Shown: piece by piece, positions 63,874-64,000 of the stretch
Numbering within the stretch: position 1 is the stretch's first letter
Layout: each line of letters begins with the position of its first letter
NCBI GenBank assembly: GCA_008107755.1
Contig: VIRH01000085.1
Span: 180,484 to 244,483 of the forward strand
Direction of reading: 5' to 3'
From: Rhodobacterales bacterium
Lineage (GTDB): Bacteria > Pseudomonadota > Alphaproteobacteria > Rhizobiales > Stappiaceae
DNA: 64,000 bases
The notes under the pieces: generated by a model
What the model saw: only the letters and a program-made list of their open reading frames with translations
The model's database searches: none
Told to the model about the DNA's origin: nothing
Translations under genes and position numbers: made by a program

Positions 63874-64000
63874 GGTAGGATCTCGAAAATGGAGGCGACT
63901 GATGGAGCTGAAAGGTCTGCAAGCTGCACGCGCGAGCAGTCGGCCTTGTCGCACGGATCTGTCCCACCTATCTAATTTGGGTGCTCACGCCCCTTCCCCC
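63874..64000. other. Window end; possible start of another gene
   Basis: Only 127 bp. ATG 63902 is preceded by GGAGGCGACTG, a strong ribosome site, and stays open to the edge (33 codons, MELKGLQAARASSRP...). A partial gene may start here, but nothing in the fragment is recognisable. Confidence 0.25.

Noticed and set aside
1..64000. CRISPR array, prophage, insertion sequence or integrase
   Set aside because: No regularly spaced repeats of CRISPR size, no transposase, integrase or phage structural genes seen; the 38-bp tandem repeats have no spacers.

Overview
The window is a GC-rich bacterial chromosome segment from an alphaproteobacterium, most likely Hyphomicrobiales (I would guess the Stappiaceae/Roseibium-Labrenzia neighbourhood; inference from gene content, not from a marker gene). 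The signs are a MucR/Ros zinc-finger regulator, Usg, YcgN, several small families typical of the group (DUF1491, DUF2336, DUF5330, DUF2007, DUF1214/DUF1254), MeaB next to pyruvate phosphate dikinase, and a seven-gene Mrp antiporter operon. I see no CRISPR array, insertion sequence, integrase, phage gene or replication origin; apart from the first 9 kb it reads as ordinary chromosome.

Layout. 1-7933 (minus) is most of a giant repeat protein: an N-terminal leader, about eight Ig-like T1SS-143/DUF5801-type units, then alternating RTX calcium-binding blocks and beta-helix domains; its C-terminus lies beyond the window. An AT-rich 750-bp non-coding stretch follows. 8681-9274 is a flavodoxin-fold quinone reductase. 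9335-14884 (minus) is an operon for uptake and breakdown of a small heterocycle: binding protein, ATPase and permease of a THI5/SsuA-type ABC transporter, a cytosine-deaminase-like amidohydrolase and an FAD oxidase. It is divergent from a RidA protein and a creatininase-family amidohydrolase (15182-16448). I consider this the best candidate for an undescribed catabolic system. A tRNA-Leu(UAA) with three tandem 38-bp repeats just 3' of it separates this from housekeeping genes.

17-31 kb: map, radC, a CHASE4-like GGDEF-EAL protein, meaB, ppdK, a TPR protein, ispE, an octaprenyl-type diphosphate synthase, DUF2007, a TrmN6-like methyltransferase, usg and a small cytochrome c. 31-42 kb: a MoxR/CoxE-type VWA pair, a membrane protein, an L,D-transpeptidase, YceI, an orphan amino-acid-type binding protein, a RutF-like flavin reductase, a P1-family peptidase, an MltF-like lytic transglycosylase, and a TetR/quinone-reductase pair with visible operators. 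42-56 kb: YcgN, a class A penicillin-binding protein translationally coupled to split DUF1214 and DUF1254 proteins, a TPR-sulfotransferase, a lipoprotein, small conserved proteins, DUF2336, DUF1491, a degenerate histidine kinase coupled to a peptidoglycan-binding protein, DUF5330, SufE and MucR. 56.5-62.5 kb is the complete mrpABCDEFG Na+/H+ antiporter operon (minus). The window ends with a PAS-GGDEF protein whose GGDEF motif is degenerate.

Themes are envelope construction (PBP, L,D-transpeptidase, lytic transglycosylase, PG-binding protein), cyclic-di-GMP signalling, sodium/pH homeostasis consistent with a marine lifestyle, and secretion of a very large calcium-binding surface protein. All functional calls rest on motif recognition by eye; no database search was run.
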